Positions 43,407-53,516 of a stretch of 64,000 bases of DNA are shown here, one piece after another. The notes beneath the pieces are model-generated. The model ran no database searches and was not told the DNA's origin. It saw nothing but the letters and a program-made list of their open reading frames with translations. Position 1 is the first letter of the stretch. Each line of letters begins with the position of its first letter. Position numbers and translations under genes: made by a program. The DNA comes from Robertkochia solimangrovi (lineage in GTDB: Bacteria > Bacteroidota > Bacteroidia > Flavobacteriales > Flavobacteriaceae): contig NZ_QKWN01000001.1 in assembly GCF_007279655.1 (NCBI RefSeq), positions 682,001 to 746,000 of the forward strand. Direction: 5' to 3'.

Positions 43407-45680
43407 ATGTTTCAAAATCGAATACTTCTCTTGATGATTATATTTTTGTTGGTCCTCTGCCAGCTTCAGGCACAGCGTATCAAAGGAGAGGTGCATGCCG
43501 ATGGAAGTGTATTGCCATTTGCCAATATTGCAGTGCGAGGGACTGCTTATGGGGCAGTTGCGAATGACGAAGGGATCTTTGAGATCAGGGATCTTTTACC
43601 GGGGAAGTATCAACTAGAGATCTCCTATACCGGATTTGTCACAGTTTATCGTAAGGTAGTCTTGAGTGAAAAGGATGTTTTTATTAAGGTGGAACTGCTG
43701 CCGGATGATGAGCTTGATGAGGTAGTGGTTTCCGGAACTCTGAAACCCGTCAGTCGAATGGAAACTCCCGTACCCGTTGAAGTTTATAAACCGGCATTCT
43801 TTCAGAAGAACCCTTCTTCAAATGTCTTTGAAGCCTTGCAACAGGTGAATGGGGTGCGACCGCAGATAAATTGTAATGTCTGTAATACCGGGGATATTCA
43901 TATCAACGGGCTCGAAGGTCCGTATACCATGGTTCTGATTGACGGAATGCCGATCGTTAGCGGACTTTCCACGGTGTATGGTCTGTCTGGAATTCCGAAC
44001 TCTTTGATCGAAAGAGTTGAGATCGTGAAAGGTCCGGCATCTTCCCTGTATGGAAGTGAAGCCGTAGGGGGACTCATCAATATTATTACCAAGGATCCTG
44101 AATTGTCGGGTACCTTCACTGCCGATTCTTATCTGACAGGGTATGGAGCGTATAATCTGGATCTGGGTTTTAAGATGTCAGTAGGTGAAATTGCAACCAC
44201 GCTGCTGGGAGTAAATTACTTTAACTATGACCATCCTGTAGATAATAATCAAGATAATTTTACTGATGTTACCCTGCAACACAGGATTTCTGTATTTGAT
44301 AAATTCTCCTTTCGCCGACCGGAAAATCGTGTCTTCCGACTTGCTGGAAGATTCTTTTATGAAGATCGTTGGGGTGGAGAGATGCAATGGACTTCCGAAT
44401 ATCGGGGAGGTGATGAGGTCTATGGAGAGAGTATCTATACCAAGCGTTGGGAGGTCCTCGGGGAATACCAGCTTCCGGTGGATCCGGATTTGATGTTCAC
44501 CTTTTCCTATACCGATCACGATCAGAATTCCTGGTATGGAAATACGCCCTTTATGGCAGTGCAACGTATCGGGTTTGCCCGGTTAACCTGGGATCAGGAG
44601 TTGGGTTCTCATAGTCTGCTCTCAGGTATTTCCGGACGTTATAATTTTTATGATGATAATACGCCCGCTACCGAGAATGCTCATGGAAATTTGCCGGATG
44701 AAGTAATGATACCTGGGGTATTTGTGCAGGATGAATGGAGATTCGATGAAAAACGTAGTTTGCTTACTGGCTTTCGGTATGATTATGATAAACGCCATGG
44801 AAATATCTTTACACCAAGACTTGCTTTTAAATGGAAGCTGACCGATACTGATATTTTACGGTTGAATGCCGGTACAGGCTTCCGGGTCGTGAATCTGTTT
44901 ACGGAAGACCATGCAGCGCTTACCGGAGCCAGGGAAGTGGTAATTGAAGAATCGTTAAAACCGGAACGATCCTGGAACATAAATCTTAATTACCTTAAAA
45001 AGGTTTATTCCGGCAGTGGTAATTATCTGGAGATGGAAATGTCGGCCTGGTATACATATTTTAATAACATCATATTACCAGACTATGATACCGATCCGGA
45101 TCAGATCCTGTATCGAAATCTCGATGGATACGCCACCACCACAGGTTTTAGTGTTAATCTGGATTATCATTTGGCGAACGGATTGAAATTTTCCTTTGGT
45201 GGTACCCTGATGGATGTAAAAAAGAATGACGGAGGAGAAACGATAAGGCCGGTTTTAACCGAACGTTTCAGTAGTACCTGGGGCATTTCCTATACCATAA
45301 TACCCTGGAATCTGAAGATCGATTACACCGGAAACCTGTACGGTCCGATGCGTTTACCGCTGGCTGGAGATCTCGATCCGAGGAATCCCGATTCACCAGT
45401 TTGGAGTATACAAAACATCCAGTTTACCTATATAAGATCTAAGAAGTTTGAATTCTACGGAGGCGTCAAGAATCTGCTGGACTGGACGCCGGATAAAGGA
45501 AATCCCTTTTTGATCGCCAGGGCAGAAGATCCGTTCGATAAGAATGTCGAATATGATAACGACGGGAACGTTATGTCAACGCCTGATAATCCCTATGCAC
45601 TGACCTTCGATCCTTCCTATGTGTACGCCCCGAATCAGGGTGTCAGAGTTTTCGCAGGGCTGCGATGTTTTATCGATTAG
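43407..45680 (+). CDS. TonB-dependent outer-membrane receptor, probable metal uptake
   Basis: 757 residues with signal MFQNRILLLMIIFLLVLCQL. A carboxypeptidase-regulatory-like domain (about 23-100) precedes the TonB box region DELDEVVVSGTL, the plug (VEIVKGPASSLYGSEAVGG) and a 22-strand barrel. The plug carries an unusual CxxC: C156 and C159 in QINCNVCNTGDIHING. It is divergent from the MntR-like regulator and shares its candidate operator. A metal or metallophore substrate is therefore likely, though neither is proven by the sequence. Confidence 0.9.
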   Translation: MFQNRILLLMIIFLLVLCQLQAQRIKGEVHADGSVLPFANIAVRGTAYGAVANDEGIFEIRDLLPGKYQLEISYTGFVTVYRKVVLSEKDVFIKVELLPDDELDEVVVSGTLKPVSRMETPVPVEVYKPAFFQKNPSSNVFEALQQVNGVRPQINCNVCNTGDIHINGLEGPYTMVLIDGMPIVSGLSTVYGLSGIPNSLIERVEIVKGPASSLYGSEAVGGLINIITKDPELSGTFTADSYLTGYGAYNLDLGFKMSVGEIATTLLGVNYFNYDHPVDNNQDNFTDVTLQHRISVFDKFSFRRPENRVFRLAGRFFYEDRWGGEMQWTSEYRGGDEVYGESIYTKRWEVLGEYQLPVDPDLMFTFSYTDHDQNSWYGNTPFMAVQRIGFARLTWDQELGSHSLLSGISGRYNFYDDNTPATENAHGNLPDEVMIPGVFVQDEWRFDEKRSLLTGFRYDYDKRHGNIFTPRLAFKWKLTDTDILRLNAGTGFRVVNLFTEDHAALTGAREVVIEESLKPERSWNINLNYLKKVYSGSGNYLEMEMSAWYTYFNNIILPDYDTDPDQILYRNLDGYATTTGFSVNLDYHLANGLKFSFGGTLMDVKKNDGGETIRPVLTERFSSTWGISYTIIPWNLKIDYTGNLYGPMRLPLAGDLDPRNPDSPVWSIQNIQFTYIRSKKFEFYGGVKNLLDWTPDKGNPFLIARAEDPFDKNVEYDNDGNVMSTPDNPYALTFDPSYVYAPNQGVRVFAGLRCFID

Positions 45681-46654
45681 ACCTTACGACGCATGAGTCC
45701 GGAAGCGAGTTTTCTCAGCATATCTTTCCCCTCTTCAGGGACTTCTAGTCTGTCAAGCAGATCCATCGCTTTTTGGGTGTATTCCGAAATAGCATTCACT
45801 GTTTCGTCAACTGCACCACTTTCTTGCATCAGCTCCTTGACCATCACAATTTTGCTTTCCGGGTCTTCCGGAGAAACCGAGTATAAATGTCTCAATTGTG
45901 CAGCATCCCCGGTGTCAAGATTGTCAAGGGTTTTAAGATAAAGAAAGGTCTTTTTATTCTCGATGATATCTCCTCCGGTCTTTTTACCAAAGGTTTTCTC
46001 ATCTCCGAAGGCATCGAGATAGTCATCCATCAATTGAAAAGCGATTCCGAGATTGATCCCGATATCGTAGATCTGATGTTGTTGTTCCTCCGTAGCATTC
46101 CCGATAATTGCGCCCATCTGTAGCGCAGCTCCAAGTAGAACGGCGGTCTTGTAGGTGATCATCGTAAGGTATTCAGAAATACTGACATCGTCACGATTTT
46201 CGAAATCGACATCGTATTGCTGACCCTCACAGACCTTTACAGCGGTATGGCTGAATAAAGTGGCGAGATCACGGAAAGTTTTCGGTTCGTAATTCTCGAA
46301 TAACTGATAGGCGATGATCAGCATCACATCTCCGGATAAAATTCCGGTATTCACATCCCAGAGTTCATGTACCGTAGGTTTGCCGCGTCTGATAGGGGCA
46401 TCATCCATGATGTCATCGTGAACCAGTGAAAAATTATGGAAGATCTCCACAGCCAAAGCCGCATCTAGAGCCAGCTTGTGGTCTCCGCCAAAGAGATCCG
46501 TAGCCAGTAAAGTGAGAACCGGTCTCAGTCGTTTTCCTCCCAGGTTGAGTATATAAACCATGGGTTCATAGAGATTTTTAGGTTCCTCTGTCTTTATTTT
46601 CTCCTGTAAATGTGCGGTAAGCAGATCACGATAGGCTTCAGTGCTGAACATCAA
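45677..46654 (-). CDS. Polyprenyl (trans-isoprenyl diphosphate) synthase
   Basis: 325 residues. The two Asp-rich Mg2+ motifs are SLVHDDIMDDAPIRRGKPTV (first) and QLMDDYLDAFGD (second); GGKRLRPVLT binds the diphosphate. It condenses isopentenyl units onto an allylic diphosphate to make quinone or carotenoid precursors; chain length cannot be set reliably from the residues seen. It is convergent with the TonB receptor, the stop codons overlapping by 3-4 nt. Confidence 0.93.
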   Translation of the reverse strand: MMFSTEAYRDLLTAHLQEKIKTEEPKNLYEPMVYILNLGGKRLRPVLTLLATDLFGGDHKLALDAALAVEIFHNFSLVHDDIMDDAPIRRGKPTVHELWDVNTGILSGDVMLIIAYQLFENYEPKTFRDLATLFSHTAVKVCEGQQYDVDFENRDDVSISEYLTMITYKTAVLLGAALQMGAIIGNATEEQQHQIYDIGINLGIAFQLMDDYLDAFGDEKTFGKKTGGDIIENKKTFLYLKTLDNLDTGDAAQLRHLYSVSPEDPESKIVMVKELMQESGAVDETVNAISEYTQKAMDLLDRLEVPEEGKDMLRKLASGLMRRKV

Positions 46655-46730
46655 AAAAAATTTTTGCTAAAATACCATATTTCAAACGATCGCAAAGCTG
46701 GAAATAACGTTAATAAATTGTAAACCTGTG

Positions 46731-46770
46731 GAAACTTTTTTGGTTTTTAAAGTTTCCCGCTATAAATTTG
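46731..46770 (+). promoter_or_regulatory. Promoter and candidate TetR operator of the efflux operon
   Basis: -33 TTTG (46739-46742), a 20-nt spacer and -7 TAAATTTG (46763-46770). A perfect inverted repeat GAAACTTT-N10-AAAGTTTC (46731-46756) spans the -33, the right place for autorepression by the TetR product. The start codon is 8 nt after the -7, so the mRNA leader is very short or absent. Confidence 0.65.
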
Positions 46771-46777
46771 CGCTCTT

Positions 46778-47392
46778 ATGAAAGAAAAGATTTTAGATAA
46801 GAGTGCTGAAATGTTTCTGCATCTTGGTTTCAAGAGTGTTACACTGGATGATATAGCCAACTCCATTGGAATTTCAAAGAAGACCATTTATCAGCATTTC
46901 AGTAATAAAAATGAATTGGTGGAAGCCTGCGTATTTCACCTTTTCGATCGTATTACTTGTAGTCTTGAGTCGATAAAGGAAGAATCTGAGAATCCTATCG
47001 AAGAATTATTTCGTATTAAATGGGTGATCAGGCAACAACTTAAGAATGAAGCCAATTCTCCTTATTTCCAATTAAAGAAATATTATCCCAAAACCTTTAA
47101 ATGCTTTCGAAACCGGCAGAAAGGCTATATGCTGGAATGCGTGGTGGAGAATATCACTAAAGGTATTGAGATGGGATTATTTCGAAAAGAACTCGATGTT
47201 GACTTTACAGGAAGGATGTACTTCGCCGGTATGATCTCTACCAAAGATGAAGAGGTTTTTCCGCTGGATATCTATCCTAAGGATCACTTAGCAGATCTTT
47301 TTCTCGATTATCATTTACGGGCGATCGTAACGCCTAAAGGATTAGAGACCCTCGACCAATTTAATAATATAGATAAACAAAAAAAGCAATGA
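46778..47392 (+). CDS. TetR/AcrR family transcriptional regulator
   Basis: 204 residues. The N-terminal HTH (1-50) has EMFLHLGFKSVTLDDIANSI and ISKKTIYQHFSNKNELV. The C-terminal ligand domain is variable. It overlaps the tolC gene by 4 nt (ATGA) and heads the efflux operon, so it most likely represses this operon and is released by an effluxed compound. Confidence 0.93.
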   Translation: MKEKILDKSAEMFLHLGFKSVTLDDIANSIGISKKTIYQHFSNKNELVEACVFHLFDRITCSLESIKEESENPIEELFRIKWVIRQQLKNEANSPYFQLKKYYPKTFKCFRNRQKGYMLECVVENITKGIEMGLFRKELDVDFTGRMYFAGMISTKDEEVFPLDIYPKDHLADLFLDYHLRAIVTPKGLETLDQFNNIDKQKKQ

Positions 47393-48747
47393 AGAGACTA
47401 GTATTAGTCGTATCGCTGTTATTGGCATTATCTGCCGAGGCCCAACAAGCAAAGCAATATAGTTTTAGCCTGGATGAAGCCATACAGTTCGCACTGGACA
47501 GCAGTTATACCGCGATCAATTCGCGGCGAGAAATAGCCAAAGCGCTTAAAAAGAAATGGGAGACCACCGCGAGTGGTTTACCGCAGATCGACGGAGCCGT
47601 TGATTATCAGAATCAGTTAAAACAACCTGTTACTCCCCTTCCCGGTGAACTTGTCGGACAAGATCCCGGAACCTTTGTTCCTGTAATTTTTGGAGTGAAA
47701 CAGCAAATGTCGCTTACCGCAACCCTGCGCCAGTTGATCTTTGATGGTTCTTATCTGGTTGGATTACAAGCCGCAAAGGTCTTCGTGGAATATAACGATA
47801 ATGCCAACGAAAAGACCTTACTGGAGGTTAGAAAAGGAGTGATCAATGCCTATGGAGGTGTGCTTCTTGCTGAGGAAGGTATCGATATACTCGAGAAGAA
47901 CCGCCAGACGCTCAGTGAGAATCTGAGAGAGACTCGGGCTACCTTTGAAAGTGGTTTTGCAGAAGAAGAAGACGTGGAACAACTTCAGATTACATTACTG
48001 CAGATCGAAAATGATTTGAGAAATGCCATTCGTATGAATGAGATCTCACGTCAGATGCTGAATCTGGCTTTGGGTATTTCTGTAGATGCCGCAGTAAACC
48101 TCGAAGATAACCTCAGTACACTTACCATGAAGGAGATCGGATCAGGTATCGCCGAGGAAGCATTTATTATGGATGAGAATGTTGATTTTAAGATCGCTAA
48201 TAATCTGACCTCTCAGAGAGAGTTGGAGTTAAAGCTCGAAAAGAGTAAGGCATTACCATCGCTTAACGGTTTTGTGAATTATGGTACCACAGCATTCAAT
48301 CAGGATTTCGTGTTCTTTAAAAGTGAAACACCCTGGTATCAGAGTTCGATTCTAGGAGTGAGCATGAACATTCCAATCTTTAGTTCGCTTTTGAGAAGTG
48401 CCAGAACACAGCAGGCTAAAATCGCTCTGGATCAGTCACAAACCCAATTGCAGGAAACCATACAGCAGATCGAACTGGAATACCATCGTTCGATGAGCAA
48501 TTTTGAATATGCCGTAGCAAAATATGATGCAGCTACGCAGAACCTTCGGCTTTCCGAAAGGGTGGAAGGAAAGAATCAGGTCAAGTTTCGTGAAGGGATC
48601 GCCAGTAGTTTTGACTTAAGGCAGGCACAAACGCAGCTTTACAACGCTCAACAGGCTTATATTCAATCCATGGTAGATGTGATCAATGCGAAAGCAGCTC
48701 TCGAAACGGTATTGAATACACCGGATCTCGGATTGAATAAAGAATAA
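47389..48747 (+). CDS. TolC family outer-membrane efflux protein
   Basis: 452 residues with signal MKRLVLVVSLLLALSAEA. Two OEP halves (about 30-240 and 250-440) with long coiled helices, for example LLEVRKGVINAYGGVLLAEE and FREGIASSFDLRQAQTQLYN. It forms the trimeric exit duct for the RND pump encoded by the next two genes. Its start overlaps the tetR stop, and a 30-nt gap precedes the adaptor. Confidence 0.93.
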   Translation: MKRLVLVVSLLLALSAEAQQAKQYSFSLDEAIQFALDSSYTAINSRREIAKALKKKWETTASGLPQIDGAVDYQNQLKQPVTPLPGELVGQDPGTFVPVIFGVKQQMSLTATLRQLIFDGSYLVGLQAAKVFVEYNDNANEKTLLEVRKGVINAYGGVLLAEEGIDILEKNRQTLSENLRETRATFESGFAEEEDVEQLQITLLQIENDLRNAIRMNEISRQMLNLALGISVDAAVNLEDNLSTLTMKEIGSGIAEEAFIMDENVDFKIANNLTSQRELELKLEKSKALPSLNGFVNYGTTAFNQDFVFFKSETPWYQSSILGVSMNIPIFSSLLRSARTQQAKIALDQSQTQLQETIQQIELEYHRSMSNFEYAVAKYDAATQNLRLSERVEGKNQVKFREGIASSFDLRQAQTQLYNAQQAYIQSMVDVINAKAALETVLNTPDLGLNKE

Positions 48748-48777
48748 TAACACACACCAGCATATAAACAAGCAAAA

Positions 48778-49944
48778 ATGAAAAGGTTTTTAGGAATTTT
48801 AATTATACCCATGTTGATCGCTTCCTGTGGTGGCGAATCAAAAAAATCAGTAGATAGCGTTATCGAATCCGGTGATCTCACAACGATCAGAGCTAAGAAG
48901 GAAAGCCTTACCGAAGAATTCGACGTGATCGCTGCTGAACTGGCTAAACTCGATGAGGCGATATCCAAACTCGATACAGTAAAGAAACTCGCTTTGGTAT
49001 CTTCACTGAAGATCAGTGATACCCTGTTCCAGCATTATGTGCAGCTCCAGGGAAATGTTAGTACCAAACAAAATATCGTCATGAATTCTGAATATTCAGG
49101 AATCCTTAAAGAGGTTTTAGTGAAGGAAGGTCAACAGGTGAAAAAAGGTCAGCTTCTCGCTCGTATCGATGACGGAGGACTTTCTGCTCAGCTGGCACAG
49201 TTACAGGTTCAAACGGAACTGGCCAAGACCACTTTTGAACGTCAAAAACGTCTTTGGGAACAGAATATCGGTTCTGAAATGCAGTACCTGCAGGCTAAGA
49301 CTCAATTCGAAGCGAATCAGAACGCTGTTGCCCAACTCGAAAGTCAGCTTGGAAAAACCAGAGTTACAGCACCCTTCACCGGTTCCATCGATGAAATTAT
49401 TGCAGATCCCGGATCCAATCTCGCTCCAGGTTCCCCTGTGCTTCGTATCGTAAGCCTCGGTGATATGTATATCGAGATCGAGGTTCCTGAGATCTATATA
49501 CCCAGTATTTCCAAAGGAACCGAAGTGAAAGCCTATTTCCCGGTTCTCGGCAAAGAATATACCACTAAAGTTCGCCAGGTAAGTAACTTCATCAACCCTG
49601 CCAATCGTACTTTCCGTGTGGAATTCGCAGTACCTAATGATAACGGACTTATAAAACCTAACCTGACCGCAAGAGTGAAGATCAATGATTATACCAGTGA
49701 GAAAGCCATGCTGATCCCACAAAGTATCATTACTGAAAATGCTGACGGTGATCAGTATGTGTATACGACTGTAAAAGCCGAAGGAGGAATTGAGACTGAG
49801 GTTCAGCAAACGATCATCACGACCGGCAAAACTCAGGGAGATCTGGTTGAAGTACTTGAGGGTATCGAACCCGGAGATGAGATCATCAGTGAAGGAGCCA
49901 GAAGTTTACTTCCTGGACAAAAGGTACAAATCAAAAACAACTAG
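48778..49944 (+). CDS. RND efflux periplasmic adaptor (MFP) lipoprotein
   Basis: 388 residues. The lipoprotein signal MKRFLGILIIPMLIASCGGE has Cys17. A coiled region (about 30-75) is followed by a first barrel strand set LQGNVSTKQNIVMNSEYSGI, the lipoyl-like half motif LVKEGQQVKKGQLLARID, an alpha hairpin and a second half-motif TRVTAPFTGSIDEIIADPGS. It bridges the pump and TolC. The RND gene starts 6 nt after its stop. Confidence 0.94.
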   Translation: MKRFLGILIIPMLIASCGGESKKSVDSVIESGDLTTIRAKKESLTEEFDVIAAELAKLDEAISKLDTVKKLALVSSLKISDTLFQHYVQLQGNVSTKQNIVMNSEYSGILKEVLVKEGQQVKKGQLLARIDDGGLSAQLAQLQVQTELAKTTFERQKRLWEQNIGSEMQYLQAKTQFEANQNAVAQLESQLGKTRVTAPFTGSIDEIIADPGSNLAPGSPVLRIVSLGDMYIEIEVPEIYIPSISKGTEVKAYFPVLGKEYTTKVRQVSNFINPANRTFRVEFAVPNDNGLIKPNLTARVKINDYTSEKAMLIPQSIITENADGDQYVYTTVKAEGGIETEVQQTIITTGKTQGDLVEVLEGIEPGDEIISEGARSLLPGQKVQIKNN

Positions 49945-49950
49945 CCTTAA

Positions 49951-52900
49951 ATGAGTAAGATTCAAAAAAATACAGAAAAGGAATTCGGTCTTTCTTCCTG
50001 GGCAATCGAAAATAGCACCACGATATTCGTGCTTATCGGTCTGTTTCTGGTGATGGGTATTTCCGCCTATTATGGAATGCCAAGAGAAAGTTTTCCTGAG
50101 GTAAGTGAAACCAAAATCTATGTGAGTACTCCCTATCCCGGGAATACCTCAGAAGATATTGAACGACTTATTACAGATCCGCTTGAGGATGAACTCAAAA
50201 ACCTGAGTAATGTGGTAGAGATCACTTCTACTTCTCAGGAGGATTATTCAATTATAACGGTGGAATTCGATGAGAATATTACCGTGGAAGCAGCGAAACA
50301 ATTGGTCAAGGATGAGGTGGACTCTAAAAAAGCCAGTGAAGACTGGCCTTTGTTCAACAATGCTAAAGTGGAACCCAACGTATTTGATCTGGTACTCTCT
50401 GAAGAGATCCCGATTCTTAATGTTAATATCAGCGGAAATTATCCCGTAGATAAACTGAAGGAATATGCGGAATACCTCGAAGATCGTATCGAAGATCTGG
50501 ATGCGATCAAACAGGCAGATATCCGTGGTGCTCAGGATAAAGAAGTGGAGGTTGCTGTGGATGTCTATAAGATGATGGCAGCCAAAGTGAGCTTTGACGA
50601 TATCCTGAATGCGATCAGAAACGGAAATGTGACCATGTCTGCCGGAAATATGATCACCAGCGGACAAAGAAGAACGATCCGAATTCTCGGAGAGATCGAA
50701 CGGCCGGTGGAATTGAATAATTTCGTCGTTAAGTCTCATGACGGAGCCGTATATCTGCGTGATGTTGCCAAAGTGACTTTCAGAGATAAAGATAAAACCA
50801 CCTATGCCCGTGAATTTGGAGAAAACGTGGTGATGCTCGATGTTAAGAAACGTGGCGGTAAAAATATGATCGAGGCGGCAGATGAGATCCGTGAGATCAT
50901 AAAAGAGGCGGAAACAGACTATTTTCCAAAAGATCTGTATGTCTCCATGGCTAATGATCAGTCGACCAAAACGCTGAATCAGGTGAATGACCTGGTGAAC
51001 AATATCATTTTCGGGGTGATCCTCGTGGTGTGGATCCTGATGTTCTTCCTTGGGTTCCGTAATGCACTCTTTGTAGGGTTTGCGATCCCGATGTCGATGT
51101 TTATGTCGCTGATGATCCTGCAGGCACTGGGCTATACCTTGAATACCATGATCCTGTTCGGACTCATCATGGGGCTGGGGATGCTCGTGGATAATGGTAT
51201 CGTGGTTGTTGAGAACGTTTACCGACTCATGGATGAGGAAGGGATGAGTAGAATGGAAGCAGCCAAGAAAGGTATTGGTGAGATCGCGGTGCCGATCATC
51301 ATATCTACCGCCACTACGGTTGCCGCATTTGTGCCGCTTGGAATGTGGCCCGGGATCATGGGTGAATTTATGATCTTCTTCCCGATCACGCTTTCCGTTG
51401 TATTGGGTTCTTCCCTCTTTGTGGCAATATTTATGAATTCCATGCTGGTTTCAAGATATATGGACACGGGCGAAAAGAAATTGACCCGTAAGCAATTGAT
51501 CCGTCTAAGCCTGTTCCTTTGTACCCCGGGTGTTCTTATCCTGATCTTCGGAGGGGAAATGAGAGGTTTTGGATCATTGATGATCGTTACTGCTGCGATG
51601 TTCTGGATCTATCGATACTGGCTGAAAGGTTCAGCGGAATGGTTTCAGAATAAGGTGTTGGTTTCCCTGGAGAATGGATATAAGAAAACGGTTGGATTTG
51701 CACTTAAAGGGTTCCGTCCCTATCTTTTTTCAGGAGGGATATTTCTTCTTCTGATCATCACGTTCGTGTTATTTGCAGGTTCGTTACAAAGCCACCGAAC
51801 CAAAGTTGAGTTCTTTCCCGATAACAAACCAAATCAGATCAATGTCTACATCGAGTATCCTCAGGGAACCGATATTGAAAAGACCAATGCGATCACCAAA
51901 GATATCGAAGGCCGGGTATACAATGTCATCAATGACAGTGAATACATGGATGGCGACTATAATTTCATGACCGAATCTGCGGTTTCTCAGGTTGGGGAAG
52001 GTTCCGGTAACCCGATGACCAGTATGGGGTCTTCTGCAGAAATGCCACACCGTGCCAAAATTACGGCAACCCTCAGAGAGTTTAAATTCCGAAGAGGTAA
52101 AGACAGCGAAATATTGCGTCAGAAAGTTCAGGAGACCTTAAAAGGCGTTTATCCCGGACTCGCAATTTCTGTGGAAAAGGATGCCGTTGGTCCTCCGGTA
52201 GGATACCCGATCAATATCGAACTTACAGGGGAGAACTATGACGAACTAATTCTTACAGCAGAGAATATGCTTGATTTCATCAACCGTAAGAATATTGCCG
52301 GTATTGAAGAATTGAAGGTAGATGTGAACAAAGGTAAACCCTCGATGATCGTGGAGGTTGACCGTGAAAAGGCAGGAGAACTCGGAGTTGCCGTCGGACA
52401 GGTAGGAAATCAGTTAAGACGTTCTATTTTTGGCGAGAAGGCCGGAGTTTATAAGGAGAGCGGAGATGATTATGATATCTATGTACGCTTCAATGAAGAA
52501 CAACGTTATAATAAGAATGCCATTTTTGAACAGAATATAATCTTCAGGGATCAGGCCAGTGGTCAGATCAAGGAGATACCGGTTTCAGCGGTGGCAAGAC
52601 AAAGAAATACCTCTGCCTTTAGTGCGATCAAGCATAAAGAGACCAAAAGGGTAGTTACTGTGTATTCTGGATTACAGCCCGGATTTACCGATGCAAACGC
52701 TATTGTAGAGCAAATACAAAAGGAAATGGTAGATTTCGAAATGCCCTCGGGTGTTGAAATCGATTTCACCGGACAGTTGGAGGAGCAGCAAAAACAAATG
52801 AAGTTCCTGATGGGGGCCTTCTTTGCCGGACTCGGTCTGATCATGTTCCTGCTGGTATTCCAGTTCAGTTCGATCTCCAAACCAACGATCATTATGATCG

Positions 52901-53484
52901 CGATCTTCCTGAGTTTTATCGGCGTGTTTGGTGGATTGATGATCACCGGTTGGCCGTTCGTGATCATGATGACCATGATGGGTATTATTTCCCTGGCGGG
53001 TATCGTGGTGAATAATGGAGTGGTATTACTGGATTATACGCAGATCCTGATCGATCGTAAACTCATCAAACTCGGCCTGCCGGATGGCGCTTATCTTGAT
53101 GATAAGGATGTTAAGGATGCGATCATTGAAGGTGGACGTGCTCGTTTACGTCCGGTATTACTGACTGCGATCACGACTATTCTCGGACTGATTCCGTTAG
53201 CGATCGGATTGAATATCGATTTCTTTGGATTATTTACAAACTTTAATCCGGATGTTTATGTAGGGGGTGATAATAAAATTTTCTGGGGACCACTTGCTTG
53301 GACAGTGATCTTCGGACTCTTTATTGCGACCTTCCTGACCTTGATCATTGTGCCGACACTCTTCCTGATCACTTATAAAATGAAGCGGTTTTTCTATGGA
53401 AAAAGCGTGGAACGTGAAGAGAAGAAAGAACGCAAACGTAAAGCAAAGGAACAGAATGAACCTGAAGAAGTGTTCAGTAAATAA
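49951..53484 (+). CDS. RND multidrug efflux permease (AcrB/HAE-type)
   Basis: 1177 residues, slightly longer than usual (about 1050) because of a loop near 500-560 and a basic C-terminal tail EEKKERKRKAKEQNEPEE. Twelve helices and two large periplasmic loops are visible. The proton relay motif reads GLGMLVDNGIVVVENVYRLM, with Asn in place of AcrB's second Asp. Other landmarks are MGIISLAGIVVNNGVVLLDY and GRARLRPVLLTAITTILGLI. It pumps substrates out using the proton gradient together with the adaptor and TolC encoded just upstream. Confidence 0.94.
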   Translation: MSKIQKNTEKEFGLSSWAIENSTTIFVLIGLFLVMGISAYYGMPRESFPEVSETKIYVSTPYPGNTSEDIERLITDPLEDELKNLSNVVEITSTSQEDYSIITVEFDENITVEAAKQLVKDEVDSKKASEDWPLFNNAKVEPNVFDLVLSEEIPILNVNISGNYPVDKLKEYAEYLEDRIEDLDAIKQADIRGAQDKEVEVAVDVYKMMAAKVSFDDILNAIRNGNVTMSAGNMITSGQRRTIRILGEIERPVELNNFVVKSHDGAVYLRDVAKVTFRDKDKTTYAREFGENVVMLDVKKRGGKNMIEAADEIREIIKEAETDYFPKDLYVSMANDQSTKTLNQVNDLVNNIIFGVILVVWILMFFLGFRNALFVGFAIPMSMFMSLMILQALGYTLNTMILFGLIMGLGMLVDNGIVVVENVYRLMDEEGMSRMEAAKKGIGEIAVPIIISTATTVAAFVPLGMWPGIMGEFMIFFPITLSVVLGSSLFVAIFMNSMLVSRYMDTGEKKLTRKQLIRLSLFLCTPGVLILIFGGEMRGFGSLMIVTAAMFWIYRYWLKGSAEWFQNKVLVSLENGYKKTVGFALKGFRPYLFSGGIFLLLIITFVLFAGSLQSHRTKVEFFPDNKPNQINVYIEYPQGTDIEKTNAITKDIEGRVYNVINDSEYMDGDYNFMTESAVSQVGEGSGNPMTSMGSSAEMPHRAKITATLREFKFRRGKDSEILRQKVQETLKGVYPGLAISVEKDAVGPPVGYPINIELTGENYDELILTAENMLDFINRKNIAGIEELKVDVNKGKPSMIVEVDREKAGELGVAVGQVGNQLRRSIFGEKAGVYKESGDDYDIYVRFNEEQRYNKNAIFEQNIIFRDQASGQIKEIPVSAVARQRNTSAFSAIKHKETKRVVTVYSGLQPGFTDANAIVEQIQKEMVDFEMPSGVEIDFTGQLEEQQKQMKFLMGAFFAGLGLIMFLLVFQFSSISKPTIIMIAIFLSFIGVFGGLMITGWPFVIMMTMMGIISLAGIVVNNGVVLLDYTQILIDRKLIKLGLPDGAYLDDKDVKDAIIEGGRARLRPVLLTAITTILGLIPLAIGLNIDFFGLFTNFNPDVYVGGDNKIFWGPLAWTVIFGLFIATFLTLIIVPTLFLITYKMKRFFYGKSVEREEKKERKRKAKEQNEPEEVFSK

Positions 53485-53490
53485 AATTAA

Positions 53491-53516
53491 GGCCGGATTC
53501 AAGTCCGGCCTTTTTT
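53491..53516. terminator. Terminator of the efflux operon, also facing the radical SAM gene
   Basis: GGCCGGA-TTCAAG-TCCGGCC followed by TTTTTT on the plus strand. It overlaps the last codons of the minus-strand gene ending at 53515 by 2 nt. Confidence 0.92.
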
